From Bacteroidota bacterium (lineage in GTDB: Bacteria; Bacteroidota; Bacteroidia; Chitinophagales; Chitinophagaceae): 64,000 nucleotides of DNA. Below are positions 36,945 to 46,709 of this stretch, piece after piece. The stretch's first letter is position 1. Every line of letters starts with the position of its first letter. The position numbers and the translations under genes were made by a program. The stretch lies in contig JAPLEH010000074.1 in assembly GCA_026391455.1 (NCBI GenBank), positions 44,459 to 108,458 of the forward strand, written 5' to 3'. The notes below the pieces were generated by a model, which saw nothing but the letters and a program-made list of their open reading frames with translations, ran no database searches and was not told where the DNA came from.

Positions 36945-37988
36945 TCAATAAAACTCTCCCGTCTCCATATTCAACTGCAATATCTTCCTGAATAGCGTCA
37001 TTCTATTCACGGTAATGAGGTCACCCGGTTGGGCATTGCTGTGTACATTGCTGATATGTTTGGCACCATATACTTCCCAGGTCTGTCCGGAAGGCACGGC
37101 AGGAAAAGCATTATAGCCTATCCGTATGAATAATTGGGTGCCATCATAAAAGCCCCAATACTCGGTGAGCAAGCTCTCATTGTCCCTTGAACCGGTATAT
37201 AATTCATCAGTGATCTTACCTGACTGGAAACGGAAATCCGTAAATGATACTTTGTTCTTGCAAAAATCCGCGAAACTCAGGTAAACTCCTCTGGTAAGAG
37301 AACGATTTGCCAGCACCGGTTTGGAAAAACGTTGGGCATAGACCGATCGGATAGTGCCTGAGGAAACGGTCTTTCCCTGTTGCCAGTTGGAGGGTATATT
37401 TTTTTGAAAGAGTCGCCGGGCCATTGAGTCATAGGGTAGAAAAAACCATTCATCGAGATTGGCGGTTTTGAATTTCCGGAAATTCAGGAAAGTATGTTCC
37501 AGTTTGAATAAAGGCATACATACAGAATCCGCCTGCAGAAATATATCCAGCGCCGCTTCGCAGGAGCCACCCCTCATATCACCATTGGTCATCCATTCTT
37601 TCTGCACCACTTTTTTGTTGGTCAGCTCATCGATCAACCCTTCCTGCATCCAGAAGGATCGGATGATGATCAGGATCGTGTTGGGGGACGAAGGATCAAG
37701 ATTTTCGCTGAAGTAGGTGGTGAGAATGGTTGACCAATCCTGGTCCGGCTTCACTTTTACATAATGGGAGATCAATGCTCCCGGATCGGTATACCCCACT
37801 TTACTGGTATCAAATCGATAATCCTTAACTATGAAATTCCGGGCAGGCAGTTTCCCCTTTTCATAAAAGACTTTATGGGAGAGGTGCAGTTCCTGCAGTT
37901 TTGCTTCCTGTATAAATTGAACTCCATCTTTGTTTTGTGCACAAAGCTGTATGGAGAATAAAAGGGAAATCAATAGCAATCTGCTCAT
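36945..37988 (-). CDS. hypothetical secreted protein
   Basis: I do not recognise this 347-residue protein. It has a short signal peptide (1-17, ending QLCAQ) and then a mixed alpha/beta body with no lipobox, membrane span or T9SS sorting domain. It is probably periplasmic. Notable are a GGSCEAALDIF segment near residue 140 and a C-terminal block GDLITVNRMTLFRKILQLNMETGEFY that looks like paired strands. The neighbours, proC and a small lipoprotein, give no clue. It may be lineage-specific. Confidence 0.6.
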   Translation of the reverse strand: MSRLLLISLLFSIQLCAQNKDGVQFIQEAKLQELHLSHKVFYEKGKLPARNFIVKDYRFDTSKVGYTDPGALISHYVKVKPDQDWSTILTTYFSENLDPSSPNTILIIIRSFWMQEGLIDELTNKKVVQKEWMTNGDMRGGSCEAALDIFLQADSVCMPLFKLEHTFLNFRKFKTANLDEWFFLPYDSMARRLFQKNIPSNWQQGKTVSSGTIRSVYAQRFSKPVLANRSLTRGVYLSFADFCKNKVSFTDFRFQSGKITDELYTGSRDNESLLTEYWGFYDGTQLFIRIGYNAFPAVPSGQTWEVYGAKHISNVHSNAQPGDLITVNRMTLFRKILQLNMETGEFY

Positions 37989-38136
37989 TCGTATTGTTTT
38001 GCCGGCAATAGGTTAGTGAATTAATTTTCATCTGACATACAACATGCTGCACATCCCTGCCATACAGTACTAAAATAGACATTTTACGTCCAAATAAATA
38101 CCCGGTGCATTTATACACAATAAAGTAAATTGGGGT

Positions 38137-38514
38137 ATGAAAGCTGCTGCATTTCTTCCTTTGCTATTCATGCTGACGGGTCTTTTGGCCTGCGTTTCAC
38201 ACCCGGAGCCCTTTACCACCCGGCAGTATATCATTGCTCCACGACAAACCATTCAGATCAGCCAATTGCAGCTTTCCATCACCAATAAAGGCTGTGGCCG
38301 CCAATGGGAAGGGGATGCGGAAAAACCGTTTTGCGGACTGGAGATCAAACATAAAGACTCAACTTACCATGCCGGGCAAAATTTTAAGCCCGTTTACGCC
38401 GGCACAATCAAGATCGAGATCGATAAAATGAACCCCTGGGGCGTTACCGAAGACAGCATACCCCCGGGCGGATGCCGCATTATCGTGACCAAACTGCCTG
38501 ATAATTCCCGCTGA
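38137..38514 (+). CDS. small lipoprotein of unknown function
   Basis: This 125-residue protein has a signal peptide ending GLLAC, with Cys19 as the likely lipidated residue. The mature part (about 105 residues) is beta-rich, with a Cys pair (GCGRQW and FCGLEI) and a third Cys near the end (GGCRII). No family was recognised. It lies about 290 bases upstream of pyrG. Confidence 0.6.
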   Translation: MKAAAFLPLLFMLTGLLACVSHPEPFTTRQYIIAPRQTIQISQLQLSITNKGCGRQWEGDAEKPFCGLEIKHKDSTYHAGQNFKPVYAGTIKIEIDKMNPWGVTEDSIPPGGCRIIVTKLPDNSR

Positions 38515-38633
38515 TTATCCATATGAATAAAATGTAATGTTTAAGCAAAGGGCACTGGTAAACAAAGGGTTTCCCAGGTTTTTATTTTCCACATCTTGTG
38601 AGTATGAAATTTCACCGGCCCGAAAAATTCTAT

Positions 38634-38642
38634 TAGCTTTGC
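38634..38642 (+). promoter_or_regulatory. possible pyrG -7 promoter box
   Basis: TAGCTTTGC fits the Bacteroidetes -7 consensus and lies 162 bases before the pyrG start. No clear -33 TTTG was found at the usual spacing, so this is tentative. Confidence 0.35.
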
Positions 38643-38803
38643 ATGACCTCCCGGAAATTTTTCTTTATCCTGTTCCGATGGTCATATCGGAAACTTTTTC
38701 AAACAGATCATTTTATTCTACTGCTACTGTTCACATATTCACCTGGTGAACCAAGGTGTATTTTGAACGGCAGAACCGGACTATTAAACAACAACCATTT
38801 AAT

Positions 38804-40453
38804 ATGGCCAAATATATATTTGTAACAGGTGGCGTAACCTCATCATTGGGTAAGGGAATCATCGCCGCCTCACTTGCCAAATTATTGCAGGCAAGAGGGC
38901 TTCGCGTAACTATCCAGAAATTTGATCCCTATATCAATGTGGATCCCGGGACGCTCAATCCCTATGAGCACGGCGAGTGTTACGTAACCGAAGATGGTGC
39001 CGAAACCGATCTGGATCTTGGCCACTACGAACGCTTTCTCAACATCTTTACCACCCAGGCCAATAACGTGACCACCGGGCGCATCTACCAGACCGTGATC
39101 AATAAAGAACGGGAAGGCGCTTACCTGGGTAAAACCGTGCAGGTAGTACCCCATATCACGGATGAAATTAAACGGAGAATGCAATTGCTGGGGCAAACCG
39201 GCGATTATGATATCATCATCACCGAAATAGGCGGAACGGTGGGCGATATCGAAAGTTTGCCCTTTGTAGAAGCCCTTCGCCAGTTGCAGTGGGAACTGCC
39301 CGAAGAAGACTCTGTAGTGGTACACCTCACCCTTATTCCTTACCTGCGGGCGGCCAAAGAACTGAAAACAAAACCCACCCAGCACAGTGTGAAGATGCTG
39401 AGTCAGGAAGGCGTACACCCCGATATCATTGTATGCCGTACCGAAATGACCTTATCACCCGAACTGCGCAGAAAGATCGCGCTCTTCTGTAATGTAAAGC
39501 AAGAGGCCGTTATTGAAGCAGCCGATGCACCTACCATTTATGAAGTACCGGTAGCGATGATGCGCGAAGGATTGGATGTGATCGTACTGAAAAAACTCAA
39601 CATCACCGGGTATAAAGAACCCGAACTCACTAAATGGAAAGAATTCCTGGATAAACTGAAATACCCCAAAGGCAAAGTAAATATCGGACTCATCGGTAAA
39701 TACATTGAACTGCAGGATGCCTATAAATCCATCCTGGAATCTTTTGTACATGCAGGTGCCTTGAACGAATGTAAAGTGGACATCGTGAATGTACACAGCG
39801 AATTCATTACGGATGATAATGTAGCGGAAAAACTGGCCGGTCTCGACGGACTGCTGGTGGCACCGGGCTTCGGACACCGGGGTGTGGAAGGAAAGATCGT
39901 AGCCGTAAAATTTGCCCGCGAAAATAAATTGCCCTTCTTCGGTATTTGCCTCGGTATGCAGATGGCAGCTATTGAATTTGCCCGCAATGTACTCGGTCTG
40001 CCCGAAGCGCATTCCACCGAAATGAATCCCGATACTAAAGAGCCGGTGATCGATCTGATGGAAGAGCAGAAAAAAGTAACGGCAAAAGGCGGTACCATGC
40101 GACTGGGTTCCTATCCCTGTGAATTACTGGAAGGTTCGCTCGCCCATAAAATATACGGACATCCAATGATCAGCGAACGTCATCGCCACCGTTGGGAGTT
40201 CAACAATAAATATTTACCAGCCTTTGAACAGGCGGGTATGAAAGCCAGTGGAAAAAATCCGGGTACCGGATTGGTAGAGATCATTGAATTGACCGATCAT
40301 CCTTTCTTCATTGGTGTGCAATATCACCCTGAATTGAAAAGCACTGTAGAGAATCCTCAACCGATCTTTGTACACTTCATTAAAGCGGCCAAAGCCTTTG
40401 CTGATAAAAAACTGGAGATCAGAAATCCGTTGCTGCAGAGTGAAATGATTTAG
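38804..40453 (+). CDS. pyrG: CTP synthase
   Basis: This enzyme converts UTP to CTP using ATP and glutamine. From the ATG at 38804 it has 549 residues. The synthetase domain (1-270) carries the [18 protein letters not shown]-loop and [19 protein letters not shown]. The C-terminal class I glutamine amidotransferase domain has the nucleophile in FFGICLGMQ and the partner His/Glu in GVQYHPEL. The longer frame to 38756 begins upstream of the conserved MAKYIF start and is rejected. A nested inverted repeat follows the stop. Confidence 0.97.
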   Translation: MAKYIFVTGGVTSSLGKGIIAASLAKLLQARGLRVTIQKFDPYINVDPGTLNPYEHGECYVTEDGAETDLDLGHYERFLNIFTTQANNVTTGRIYQTVINKEREGAYLGKTVQVVPHITDEIKRRMQLLGQTGDYDIIITEIGGTVGDIESLPFVEALRQLQWELPEEDSVVVHLTLIPYLRAAKELKTKPTQHSVKMLSQEGVHPDIIVCRTEMTLSPELRRKIALFCNVKQEAVIEAADAPTIYEVPVAMMREGLDVIVLKKLNITGYKEPELTKWKEFLDKLKYPKGKVNIGLIGKYIELQDAYKSILESFVHAGALNECKVDIVNVHSEFITDDNVAEKLAGLDGLLVAPGFGHRGVEGKIVAVKFARENKLPFFGICLGMQMAAIEFARNVLGLPEAHSTEMNPDTKEPVIDLMEEQKKVTAKGGTMRLGSYPCELLEGSLAHKIYGHPMISERHRHRWEFNNKYLPAFEQAGMKASGKNPGTGLVEIIELTDHPFFIGVQYHPELKSTVENPQPIFVHFIKAAKAFADKKLEIRNPLLQSEMI

Positions 40454-40456
40454 GCA

Positions 40457-40572
40457 AATTATGAATTAAGAATTTAGAATTAAGAATGGAACCCGAATTC
40501 ACTGGTTCCATTCTTAATTCAAACAACAATCTAAACGCTGCATTTATAATTCATAATTCTTAATTCATAATT
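40457..40572. terminator. nested inverted repeats between convergent pyrG and dapD
   Basis: The inner arms are GAATTAAGAATGGAACC (40477-40493) and its exact complement at 40504-40520, around a ten-base loop. The outer arms are AATTATGAATTAAGAA (40457-40472) and its exact complement at 40557-40572. Both genes end towards it, so it probably terminates transcription in both directions. Confidence 0.75.
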
Positions 40573-40579
40573 CTCAATT

Positions 40580-41386
40580 TTAAACGCTCACATTAAAATC
40601 CCTCAGCGCATCATTCAAACTCGTTTTAAGATCGGTGCTGGGTTTACGCTGACCAATGATCAGGGCACATCCCACTCCAAATTCACCGGCCGGGAATTTT
40701 TTTGTATAAGAACCGGGTATGACCACACTACGGGCGGGAACGCGGCCTTTCATTTCCACCGGTTCGGCACCACTCACATCAATGATCTTGGTGGATTGAG
40801 TCAACACCACATTGGCACCCAGCACGGCTTCCTTTTCCACAATCACCCCTTCCACCACGATACAACGGCTGCCGATAAAGCATCCGTCTTCAATGATCAC
40901 CGGGCTGGCCTGCAGAGGCTCCAGTACACCGCCTATGCCCACACCGCCACTCAGGTGTACACCTTTCCCGATCTGCGCACAACTGCCTACCGTAGCCCAG
41001 GTATCCACCATCGTTCCTTCATCCACATACGCGCCAATGTTTACATACGATGGCATCAGCACCACGTTTTTCGCCAGGTAAGCACCATAGCGGGCCACAG
41101 CATGCGGCACGGCACGAACGCCCAGCTCTTTATAGTTTTTCTTCAGTAGCATTTTGTCATAAAACTCAAACGGTGCCAGCTCCCAGGTCTGCATCTGCTG
41201 GATACCGAAATACATCAATATGGCCTGTTTTACCCATTCGTTCACCGTCCAACCTTCTTCGCCGGGACTGGCAACACGCAACCTGCCTTTATCCACTTCC
41301 TCTATCACCGCACGTACGGCATCACTGTATTCGGAATCCTTCAATAATTCGCGGTTGGCCCATGCCTGAAGTATCAATTCTTTCAT
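40580..41386 (-). CDS. dapD: tetrahydrodipicolinate N-succinyltransferase
   Basis: This enzyme acts in the succinylase branch of lysine and diaminopimelate synthesis, transferring succinyl from succinyl-CoA to tetrahydrodipicolinate. The 268-residue protein has the helical N-terminal domain and a left-handed beta-helix of hexapeptide repeats (about 100-215), including VLMPSYVNIGAYVDEGTMVD, WATVGSCAQIGKGVHLSGG and GCFIGSRCIVVEGVIV. The C-terminal extension ends near LRDFNVSV. It is a single gene; pyrG converges on it. Confidence 0.95.
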   Translation of the reverse strand: MKELILQAWANRELLKDSEYSDAVRAVIEEVDKGRLRVASPGEEGWTVNEWVKQAILMYFGIQQMQTWELAPFEFYDKMLLKKNYKELGVRAVPHAVARYGAYLAKNVVLMPSYVNIGAYVDEGTMVDTWATVGSCAQIGKGVHLSGGVGIGGVLEPLQASPVIIEDGCFIGSRCIVVEGVIVEKEAVLGANVVLTQSTKIIDVSGAEPVEMKGRVPARSVVIPGSYTKKFPAGEFGVGCALIIGQRKPSTDLKTSLNDALRDFNVSV

Positions 41387-41411
41387 GTAAGTACAATTTT
41401 TGCGAAAATAG

Positions 41412-41458
41412 TGAATTGTGAATTGTGATTGGTGAAAGGTGAATGGTGAACCCGCCTG
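41412..41458. repeat. degenerate GTGAAT-type repeat
   Basis: Near-tandem words (GTGAATTGTGAATTGTGATTGGTGAAAGG and similar) run into CCCGCCTG. The same words occur at 48622-48668 and, inverted, at 46511-46532, so they belong to one dispersed family. Confidence 0.6.
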
Positions 41459-41537
41459 TAGGGCTCACTGTTAATTTTTAACTATTAGTTTTTGCTGTTC
41501 GCTTATAGTTATTCACTATTATCTGTTCACTAAATAA

Positions 41538-41546
41538 TAACTTTGC
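41538..41546 (+). promoter_or_regulatory. -7 box abutting the glycosyltransferase start
   Basis: TAACTTTGC ends three bases before the ATG at 41550. If it is a real -7 element, transcription would begin at or near the start codon, which implies a leaderless message. Confidence 0.45.
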
Positions 41547-41549
41547 GCC

Positions 41550-42707
41550 ATGAATATCGGGTTTGATGCAAAGCGGGCATTTCACAATGGAACAGGGCTG
41601 GGTCATTACAGCCGCACCCTGTTGCAATCCCTGTCGGCGTATTACCCGGAGCATGCTTATTATCTCTTCAATCCCAAACCTTCTTCCCTTTTTCAACTCC
41701 GGGGAGACAACCTGCATGAAGTATTGCCGCAGGGAATGATGGATCGTTTTTTCTCGTCTGCATGGCGAAGCAGTTGGGTAAAGAAAGACCTGAAGCGCCT
41801 GCATATTGATATTTATCATGGATTGAGCCATGAAATTCCGGTTGGTATCACCAAAACCGGAATCCGTTCGGTGGTTACCATACATGATCTCATTCATGAA
41901 CGGTACCCCGAACAATACAATTCCATTGATGTAAAAATTTACCGGAAAAAATTCCGTTATGCCTGTCAGCATGCGGACCGCGTGATCGCCATCAGCGAGC
42001 AGACTAAAAAGGATATTATTGAATTTTATCACACGCCGCCGGAAAAAATCACCGTATGTTACCAGAGTTGCAATCCGGCATTTGGCACTACCGTAAGCGA
42101 AGAAGAAAAACAACGGGTGAGGCAGAAATATCAATTGCCCGCACACTATTTTCTCTATGTGGGATCTATCATTGAGCGAAAGAATTTGCTGAATATTTGC
42201 AAAGCCGTTTATTTATTGCGAAATGAAAATACGATTCCGCTGGTGGTCATTGGCGATGGCGGAAAATATAAACAACAGGTAAAGGATTTTATCGTACAAC
42301 ATGACCTTGGTACACATATCATTTTTATGTCGGATAACCCGGTGGCTAAAACAGATATGGCTTTCAGGACCGCAGCGGATTTTCCCGCCATTTATCAATC
42401 GGCAACTGCTATGATCTACCCATCGGTATTCGAGGGTTTTGGTATACCTGTACTGGAAGCATTGTGGAGTAATGTACCGGTCATCACTTCGTCTGTATCC
42501 TGTTTACCTGAAGCCGGCGGACCGGGTTCGTATTATGTAAACCCGCACATTGCGGAAGAAATTGCCACCGCAATGAAAAAGATCAGTACCGATGCCGCTT
42601 TCGCATCTGAAATGGTGGCCAAAGGTCGGGAACATGCGCAAAAATTTTCCCCACAAGCATGTGCCGCTTCTGTTATGAACGTATACCAATCATTATGGCT
42701 GAAATAA
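41550..42707 (+). CDS. family 4 glycosyltransferase
   Basis: This 385-residue GT-B fold enzyme resembles GT4 mannosyl- or glucosyltransferases. The N-terminal half opens NIGFDAKRAFHNGTGLGHYSR with the GHYSR-type acceptor loop, and VVTIHDLIHERYPE follows. The C-terminal half has the donor-binding motifs FLYVGSIIERKNL and YPSVFEGFGIPVLEALW, with the EX7E-like glutamates. It would transfer a sugar from a nucleotide donor in the cytoplasm, probably for a surface glycan, but the linkage cannot be inferred. The Sua5-like gene overlaps its end by 13 bases. Confidence 0.88.
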   Translation: MNIGFDAKRAFHNGTGLGHYSRTLLQSLSAYYPEHAYYLFNPKPSSLFQLRGDNLHEVLPQGMMDRFFSSAWRSSWVKKDLKRLHIDIYHGLSHEIPVGITKTGIRSVVTIHDLIHERYPEQYNSIDVKIYRKKFRYACQHADRVIAISEQTKKDIIEFYHTPPEKITVCYQSCNPAFGTTVSEEEKQRVRQKYQLPAHYFLYVGSIIERKNLLNICKAVYLLRNENTIPLVVIGDGGKYKQQVKDFIVQHDLGTHIIFMSDNPVAKTDMAFRTAADFPAIYQSATAMIYPSVFEGFGIPVLEALWSNVPVITSSVSCLPEAGGPGSYYVNPHIAEEIATAMKKISTDAAFASEMVAKGREHAQKFSPQACAASVMNVYQSLWLK

Positions 42708-43270
42708 ATATTGAGCAGGATATTGAACAATGTCTGGACGTTCTGAATCGTGGCGGCATCATACTCTATCCCACCGATACGGTATGGGGAATTGGCTGCG
42801 ATGCCACATCGCCGGAAGCAGTGGCGAAAATCTTTGCATTGAAAAAAAGACCAGATGAAAATTCAATGATCGTGTTGGTGGCCGGTGAAAGGGATATATT
42901 GCAATACACGGCTTCCCCCGACCTGGAATTATTCGACTATCTGCAACAAACCACCAAACCCACCACAGTTATTTATGATGGGGCCATTGGCCTCGCCGAT
43001 AATCTGGTGGCTGCAGATGGCAGTATTGCAATACGGATATGCCAGGAAGAATTCTGCCGTCATCTCTTGCGCCGCTTCCGGAAACCTATTGTATCCACAT
43101 CCGCCAATCTGTCCGGATCTCCCACACCCGGAACCTTTGCCGCCATTAGCAATGAAATAAAAGGAGGGGTGGACTATGTGGTGCAATACAAACAGAATAA
43201 TTCAACACCCGCCAGGCCATCCGCACTCATCCGGTGGGAACAGGGAAAAGTGACCATTCTCCGCCCCTGA
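42695..43270 (+). CDS. tsaC: L-threonylcarbamoyladenylate synthase (Sua5/YrdC)
   Basis: This enzyme makes threonylcarbamoyl-AMP from threonine, bicarbonate and ATP, for the t6A37 modification of tRNAs reading ANN codons. The ATG at 42695 gives 191 residues, typical of the short YrdC form without the Sua5 domain. Signatures are GGIILYPTDTVWGIGCDA, the KKRP segment, and IVSTSANLSGSPTP. The start lies inside the last codons of the glycosyltransferase gene in another frame, so translation may be coupled. A longer frame from 42659 would add residues before the conserved domain. Confidence 0.88.
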   Translation: MAEINIEQDIEQCLDVLNRGGIILYPTDTVWGIGCDATSPEAVAKIFALKKRPDENSMIVLVAGERDILQYTASPDLELFDYLQQTTKPTTVIYDGAIGLADNLVAADGSIAIRICQEEFCRHLLRRFRKPIVSTSANLSGSPTPGTFAAISNEIKGGVDYVVQYKQNNSTPARPSALIRWEQGKVTILRP

Positions 43271-43309
43271 TCGTATTCTTTTGGCACAGACGTTATCTTT
43301 GCAGCGTTT

Positions 43310-44785
43310 ATGAAAATCAATTGTACAGACTGGGAATTGGCACTATTGCAAAAAGTGGCAACTGCTGCGGAGAAACTGCAAACAGAAAGCTATCTCATCG
43401 GGGGATTTGTGCGCGATAAATTATTGGGAAGGGAGACCAAAGATGCAGATATCGTTTGTATAGGCGATGGCATTGCATTGGCAAAAGAAACAGCCAAGCA
43501 ATTCCGACCGGTGCCGGGTGTGGATTATTTTAAAAATTATGGCACAGCACATATTCGTATCGATCTGTCGGTCTTGAAGCTGGACACTAGCAGTGAAGAA
43601 CCAGGCGAAGGAAATCCATTTGATATTGAATTTGTCGGTGCTCGTAAAGAAAGCTACCGCCGCGATTCGCGCAATCCCGAAGTGGAACCCGGAACCATGC
43701 AGGACGATCAGGAACGACGCGATTTCACCATCAATGCCCTTGCCATCAGCCTGAATAAAAAGGATTATGGTAAGTTGGTTGATCCTTTCAATGGCATAAA
43801 AGATCTGGAAGATAAGATTATTCGCACCCCGATGGATCCATCCAAAACATTCAGCGATGATCCGCTGCGGATGATGCGTGCGATCCGCTTTGCCACACAA
43901 TTGGGCTTTGTGATTGATGATACAACCTGGCAGGGAATTAAAGACAATGCATCACGTATCCGCATCATTACGCAAGAGCGTATTACCGACGAACTGAATA
44001 AGATCATACTGGCCCCGAAGCCATCCATTGGTTTCGACCTCTTGTATAAAAGCGGATTACTGGAACTCATCTTTCCGCAAATGACCGATCTGGCCGGAGC
44101 GGAATACATTGACGGGTACGGGCATAAAGATAATTTTTATCATACCCTGCAGGTACTCGATAACCTGGCTCAAAACTCCAATGACCTCTGGCTACGCTGG
44201 GCTGCTATATTACATGATATTGCCAAGCCGGCCACCAAACGTTTCGAAGAGGGGCATGGATGGACCTTTCACGGACATGAAGTGGTGGGAGGGAGAATGG
44301 TGCCAAAGATATTTGCCAAACTGAAATTGCCCCAGCATGAGAAAATGCGGTTTGTAAAAAAAATGGTGGAATTGCATCTGCGTCCCATCAGCCTAACCAA
44401 AGAAAATATAACGGACTCGGCTATCCGCCGTTTATTGTTCGATGCCGGTGAAGATTTTGATTCTCTCATGATATTGTGTGATGCAGACATCACATCCAAA
44501 AACAAACAAAAGGTAAAACGGTTTCTCGAAAACTTTCAGTTGGTGCGGCAGCGCTGCAAGGAAGTGGAAGAAAAAGATCATGTGCGCAACTGGCAACCTC
44601 CCGTAACCGGAGAATTGATCATGGAAACATTTGGCATACCACCTTCCAAACCCGTGGGTATCATCAAAGACGCATTGAAGGAAGCCATGCTGGACGGGGT
44701 TATTCCGAATACCTATGAGGCGGCCTATGAATTTATGCTGGCCAAAGCAACCGAAATAGGACTCGTACCCGTTACGAAGGAATAG
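43310..44785 (+). CDS. cca: CCA tRNA nucleotidyltransferase with HD domain
   Basis: This enzyme adds or repairs the 3'-terminal CCA of tRNAs. The 491-residue protein has the nucleotidyltransferase head ([22 protein letters not shown], with the two catalytic Asp residues in DAD), the [10 protein letters not shown] motif, the [18 protein letters not shown] neck, and an HD phosphohydrolase domain from about residue 265 ([16 protein letters not shown]). Some proteins of this type are poly(A) polymerases; the length and HD domain favour CCA-adding, but the sequence alone does not settle it. A TATCTTTGC box at 43294-43302 is close upstream. Confidence 0.9.
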   Translation: MKINCTDWELALLQKVATAAEKLQTESYLIGGFVRDKLLGRETKDADIVCIGDGIALAKETAKQFRPVPGVDYFKNYGTAHIRIDLSVLKLDTSSEEPGEGNPFDIEFVGARKESYRRDSRNPEVEPGTMQDDQERRDFTINALAISLNKKDYGKLVDPFNGIKDLEDKIIRTPMDPSKTFSDDPLRMMRAIRFATQLGFVIDDTTWQGIKDNASRIRIITQERITDELNKIILAPKPSIGFDLLYKSGLLELIFPQMTDLAGAEYIDGYGHKDNFYHTLQVLDNLAQNSNDLWLRWAAILHDIAKPATKRFEEGHGWTFHGHEVVGGRMVPKIFAKLKLPQHEKMRFVKKMVELHLRPISLTKENITDSAIRRLLFDAGEDFDSLMILCDADITSKNKQKVKRFLENFQLVRQRCKEVEEKDHVRNWQPPVTGELIMETFGIPPSKPVGIIKDALKEAMLDGVIPNTYEAAYEFMLAKATEIGLVPVTKE

Positions 44786-44817
44786 GCTCCGCATCATGCA
44801 ATCTGGAAGCAAAATCT

Positions 44818-44825
44818 TACATTTG
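44818..44825 (+). promoter_or_regulatory. -7 box abutting the pRiA4b-like gene start
   Basis: TACATTTG matches the -7 consensus and ends four bases before the ATG at 44830, so the message could be leaderless. No -33 partner was found. Confidence 0.4.
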
Positions 44826-44829
44826 TACT

Positions 44830-45402
44830 ATGGCAATTTTAAAATTCAGGATATATTTCGAAGAGGATGAAAGCGTCTACCGCGATGTAGTGATTCGGCA
44901 TACTCAAACCTTTCGTGACCTGCATGATACCATACTGAAAGCATACGAATTCGACAATAAACATAAAGCTACTTTTTTCCGGAGCAACGATCAGTGGCTG
45001 CGTGGCCGCGAAATCTCCCTCGAAGTATACGACAAAGAATATAAAGCGCCTCCTTTGTTAATGGCCGATACCACCATCGGTTCAGAGATTCGTGATCCCA
45101 ACCAGCGTTTTATATATACCTATGATTTTAATAAAAACTGGAACTTCCTGGTGGAACTGATCAATGTATCGAAAGAAGAGAATCCCAAGATCACGTATCC
45201 ATCCGTTGCCCGTACAGAGGGTATCGCACCCAGCCAGTATGGCACCAAAGGTTTGCTGGGCCCTAAATTCGCCGATATTGAAGAGAAGTATGATCTTACT
45301 CAGGTGGCTGGTGATGGCTTTAGCGAAAAAGATGAGGAAGGCGAAGATGTGGGATTTGGTGAAGAAGGCGGCAGCACAGAAGGGGATGAGGAATTGCTGT
45401 AA
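44830..45402 (+). CDS. plasmid pRiA4b ORF-3-like protein
   Basis: This 190-residue protein belongs to the PRiA4_ORF3 family. The first 130 residues match its pattern: KFRIYFEEDESVYRDVVIRHTQTFRDLHDTIL, HKATFFRSND, and IYTYDFNKNWNFLVELI. The family is widespread on chromosomes and as a passenger of mobile elements, and its function is unknown. The tail (about 160-190) is highly acidic and glycine-rich (EKDEEGEDVGFGEEGGSTEGDEE). It sits between the CCA enzyme and miaA, two tRNA genes, which may be chance. Confidence 0.8.
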   Translation: MAILKFRIYFEEDESVYRDVVIRHTQTFRDLHDTILKAYEFDNKHKATFFRSNDQWLRGREISLEVYDKEYKAPPLLMADTTIGSEIRDPNQRFIYTYDFNKNWNFLVELINVSKEENPKITYPSVARTEGIAPSQYGTKGLLGPKFADIEEKYDLTQVAGDGFSEKDEEGEDVGFGEEGGSTEGDEELL

Positions 45403-45477
45403 ATTCCACTTCGCTTACACATTAACTATTTCAGCTTTGAAATAAAGGTCTACCCAGGTTTCATATATATTGCACAC

Positions 45478-46383
45478 ATGTCCGCTCCGCAGCAAAAAAA
45501 CGTGATCATCATCGCTGGCCCCACCGCAGTCGGAAAAACGGCAGTGGCAGTACAAATGGCAAAGCATTTTGATACCGCCATCATTTCCGCCGACAGCAGG
45601 CAATGTTACAAGGAACTTTCAATCGGGGTGGCAAGACCTTCAAAAGAAGAACTGGATGCAGTGCCGCACTATTTTATAGCGTCCCACTCAGTAACAGAAA
45701 CTGTTACGGCGGCTTCATTTGAAGAATATGCTTTACAAAAAACGACCGATATTTTCAGACAAAAGGATACGCTTATTATGACAGGCGGCACCGGCCTCTA
45801 TCTCCGTGCTTTTTGTGAGGGGCTGGACAATATTCCGGAGATCGATGAAGCAATTCGCGCCGCTATCATTCAGCAATACAATACGAATGGACTAGCCTGG
45901 TTACAAGAACAAGTAAAAATGAAAGACCCTTCATTTTATGCCTCAGGAGAAATACAGAATCCGCAACGGATGATGCGTGCCCTCGAAGTAGTGGAAAGCA
46001 CGGGTCAGTCTATCACTACATTTCGTAAGGGTGAAAAGGCACAACGATCATTTGCTATAAAAAAAATAGGTCTGCATCTCCCCAAAGAAGCATTGCACAG
46101 CAATATCAATCAACGGGTGGATACGATGATGCGGGAAGGATTATTGGATGAAGTCCGCTCACTGCTGCCAAACAAACATCTCAATGCATTGCAAACGGTG
46201 GGTTATGAAGAATTGTTCCGCCATCTGGAAGGCCAATGCACGATCGAACAGGCAACAGAAGAAATAAAAATTCATACAAGGCAATACGCCAAACGGCAAC
46301 TTACCTGGTTTCGCCGGGATAAAGAGATGAAATGGTATCAGCCGGAGGAAATGGAATTGATCATGTACGATGCTAGATGTTAG
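45478..46383 (+). CDS. miaA: tRNA dimethylallyltransferase
   Basis: This enzyme adds the dimethylallyl group to A37 of tRNAs reading UNN codons. The 301-residue length is normal. The P-loop is GPTAVGKT (residues 14-21), followed by the family motifs ISADSRQCYKELSIGVARPS, GGTGLYLRAFCEGLD, and NPQRMMRALEV. The C-terminal part has RQYAKRQLTWFRRD, a known MiaA signature. The gene ends in a TAG immediately followed by the repeat region at 46384. Confidence 0.95.
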   Translation: MSAPQQKNVIIIAGPTAVGKTAVAVQMAKHFDTAIISADSRQCYKELSIGVARPSKEELDAVPHYFIASHSVTETVTAASFEEYALQKTTDIFRQKDTLIMTGGTGLYLRAFCEGLDNIPEIDEAIRAAIIQQYNTNGLAWLQEQVKMKDPSFYASGEIQNPQRMMRALEVVESTGQSITTFRKGEKAQRSFAIKKIGLHLPKEALHSNINQRVDTMMREGLLDEVRSLLPNKHLNALQTVGYEELFRHLEGQCTIEQATEEIKIHTRQYAKRQLTWFRRDKEMKWYQPEEMELIMYDARC

Positions 46384-46550
46384 ATGTATGATGTACGGTG
46401 TACGATGTTGGACGTACGATGTGCAGTGTGCGATATACGGTGTTCGATGTACGCGGTTGTTGGGGTTTTAGACCTGCCTGCCGAAATGAAATATAGGTAG
46501 GCGGGCACGCCATTCACTATTCACCATTCACTATCCGATAGCTATCGGGT
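46384..46550. repeat. repeat element, inverted copy of 48605-48825
   Basis: Exact blocks shared in reverse complement with the region after mrp are 46445-46472 (28 bases, equal to 48798-48825) and 46477-46517 (41 bases, equal to 48652-48692). A third block ends with CCGATAGCTATCGGGT (46535-46550). The left part is a run of ATGTACG-type words. The copy here lacks the middle portion seen at 48693-48797. Confidence 0.85.
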
Positions 46551-46610
46551 GACGATTTTAGATTTGTACTTGGTGCAAAGCATCATTATAGATCATCTGC
46601 TTACTAACTT

Positions 46611-46683
46611 CCTGTCTCTCGGTCTTTCCGTCTTTCGGACTTCCGGTCTTCCCGTCTTTCGGTCTTCCCGTCTTCCGGACTCT
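46611..46683. repeat. degenerate pyrimidine-rich tandem repeat
   Basis: Units of about nine to ten bases (GTCTTTCGG, GTCTTCCCG and variants) repeat about eight times. All purines are on the minus strand, which would be the transcribed 3' region of the next gene. It lies in a non-coding gap from 46384 to 46709. Confidence 0.65.
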
Positions 46684-46709
46684 ACACTAAATTCATAATT
46701 CCCCTGAAA

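Noticed and set aside
41478..42146. Minus-strand open frame of 222 codons opposite the glycosyltransferase
   Set aside because: It is antisense to a clear GT4 protein with intact motifs.
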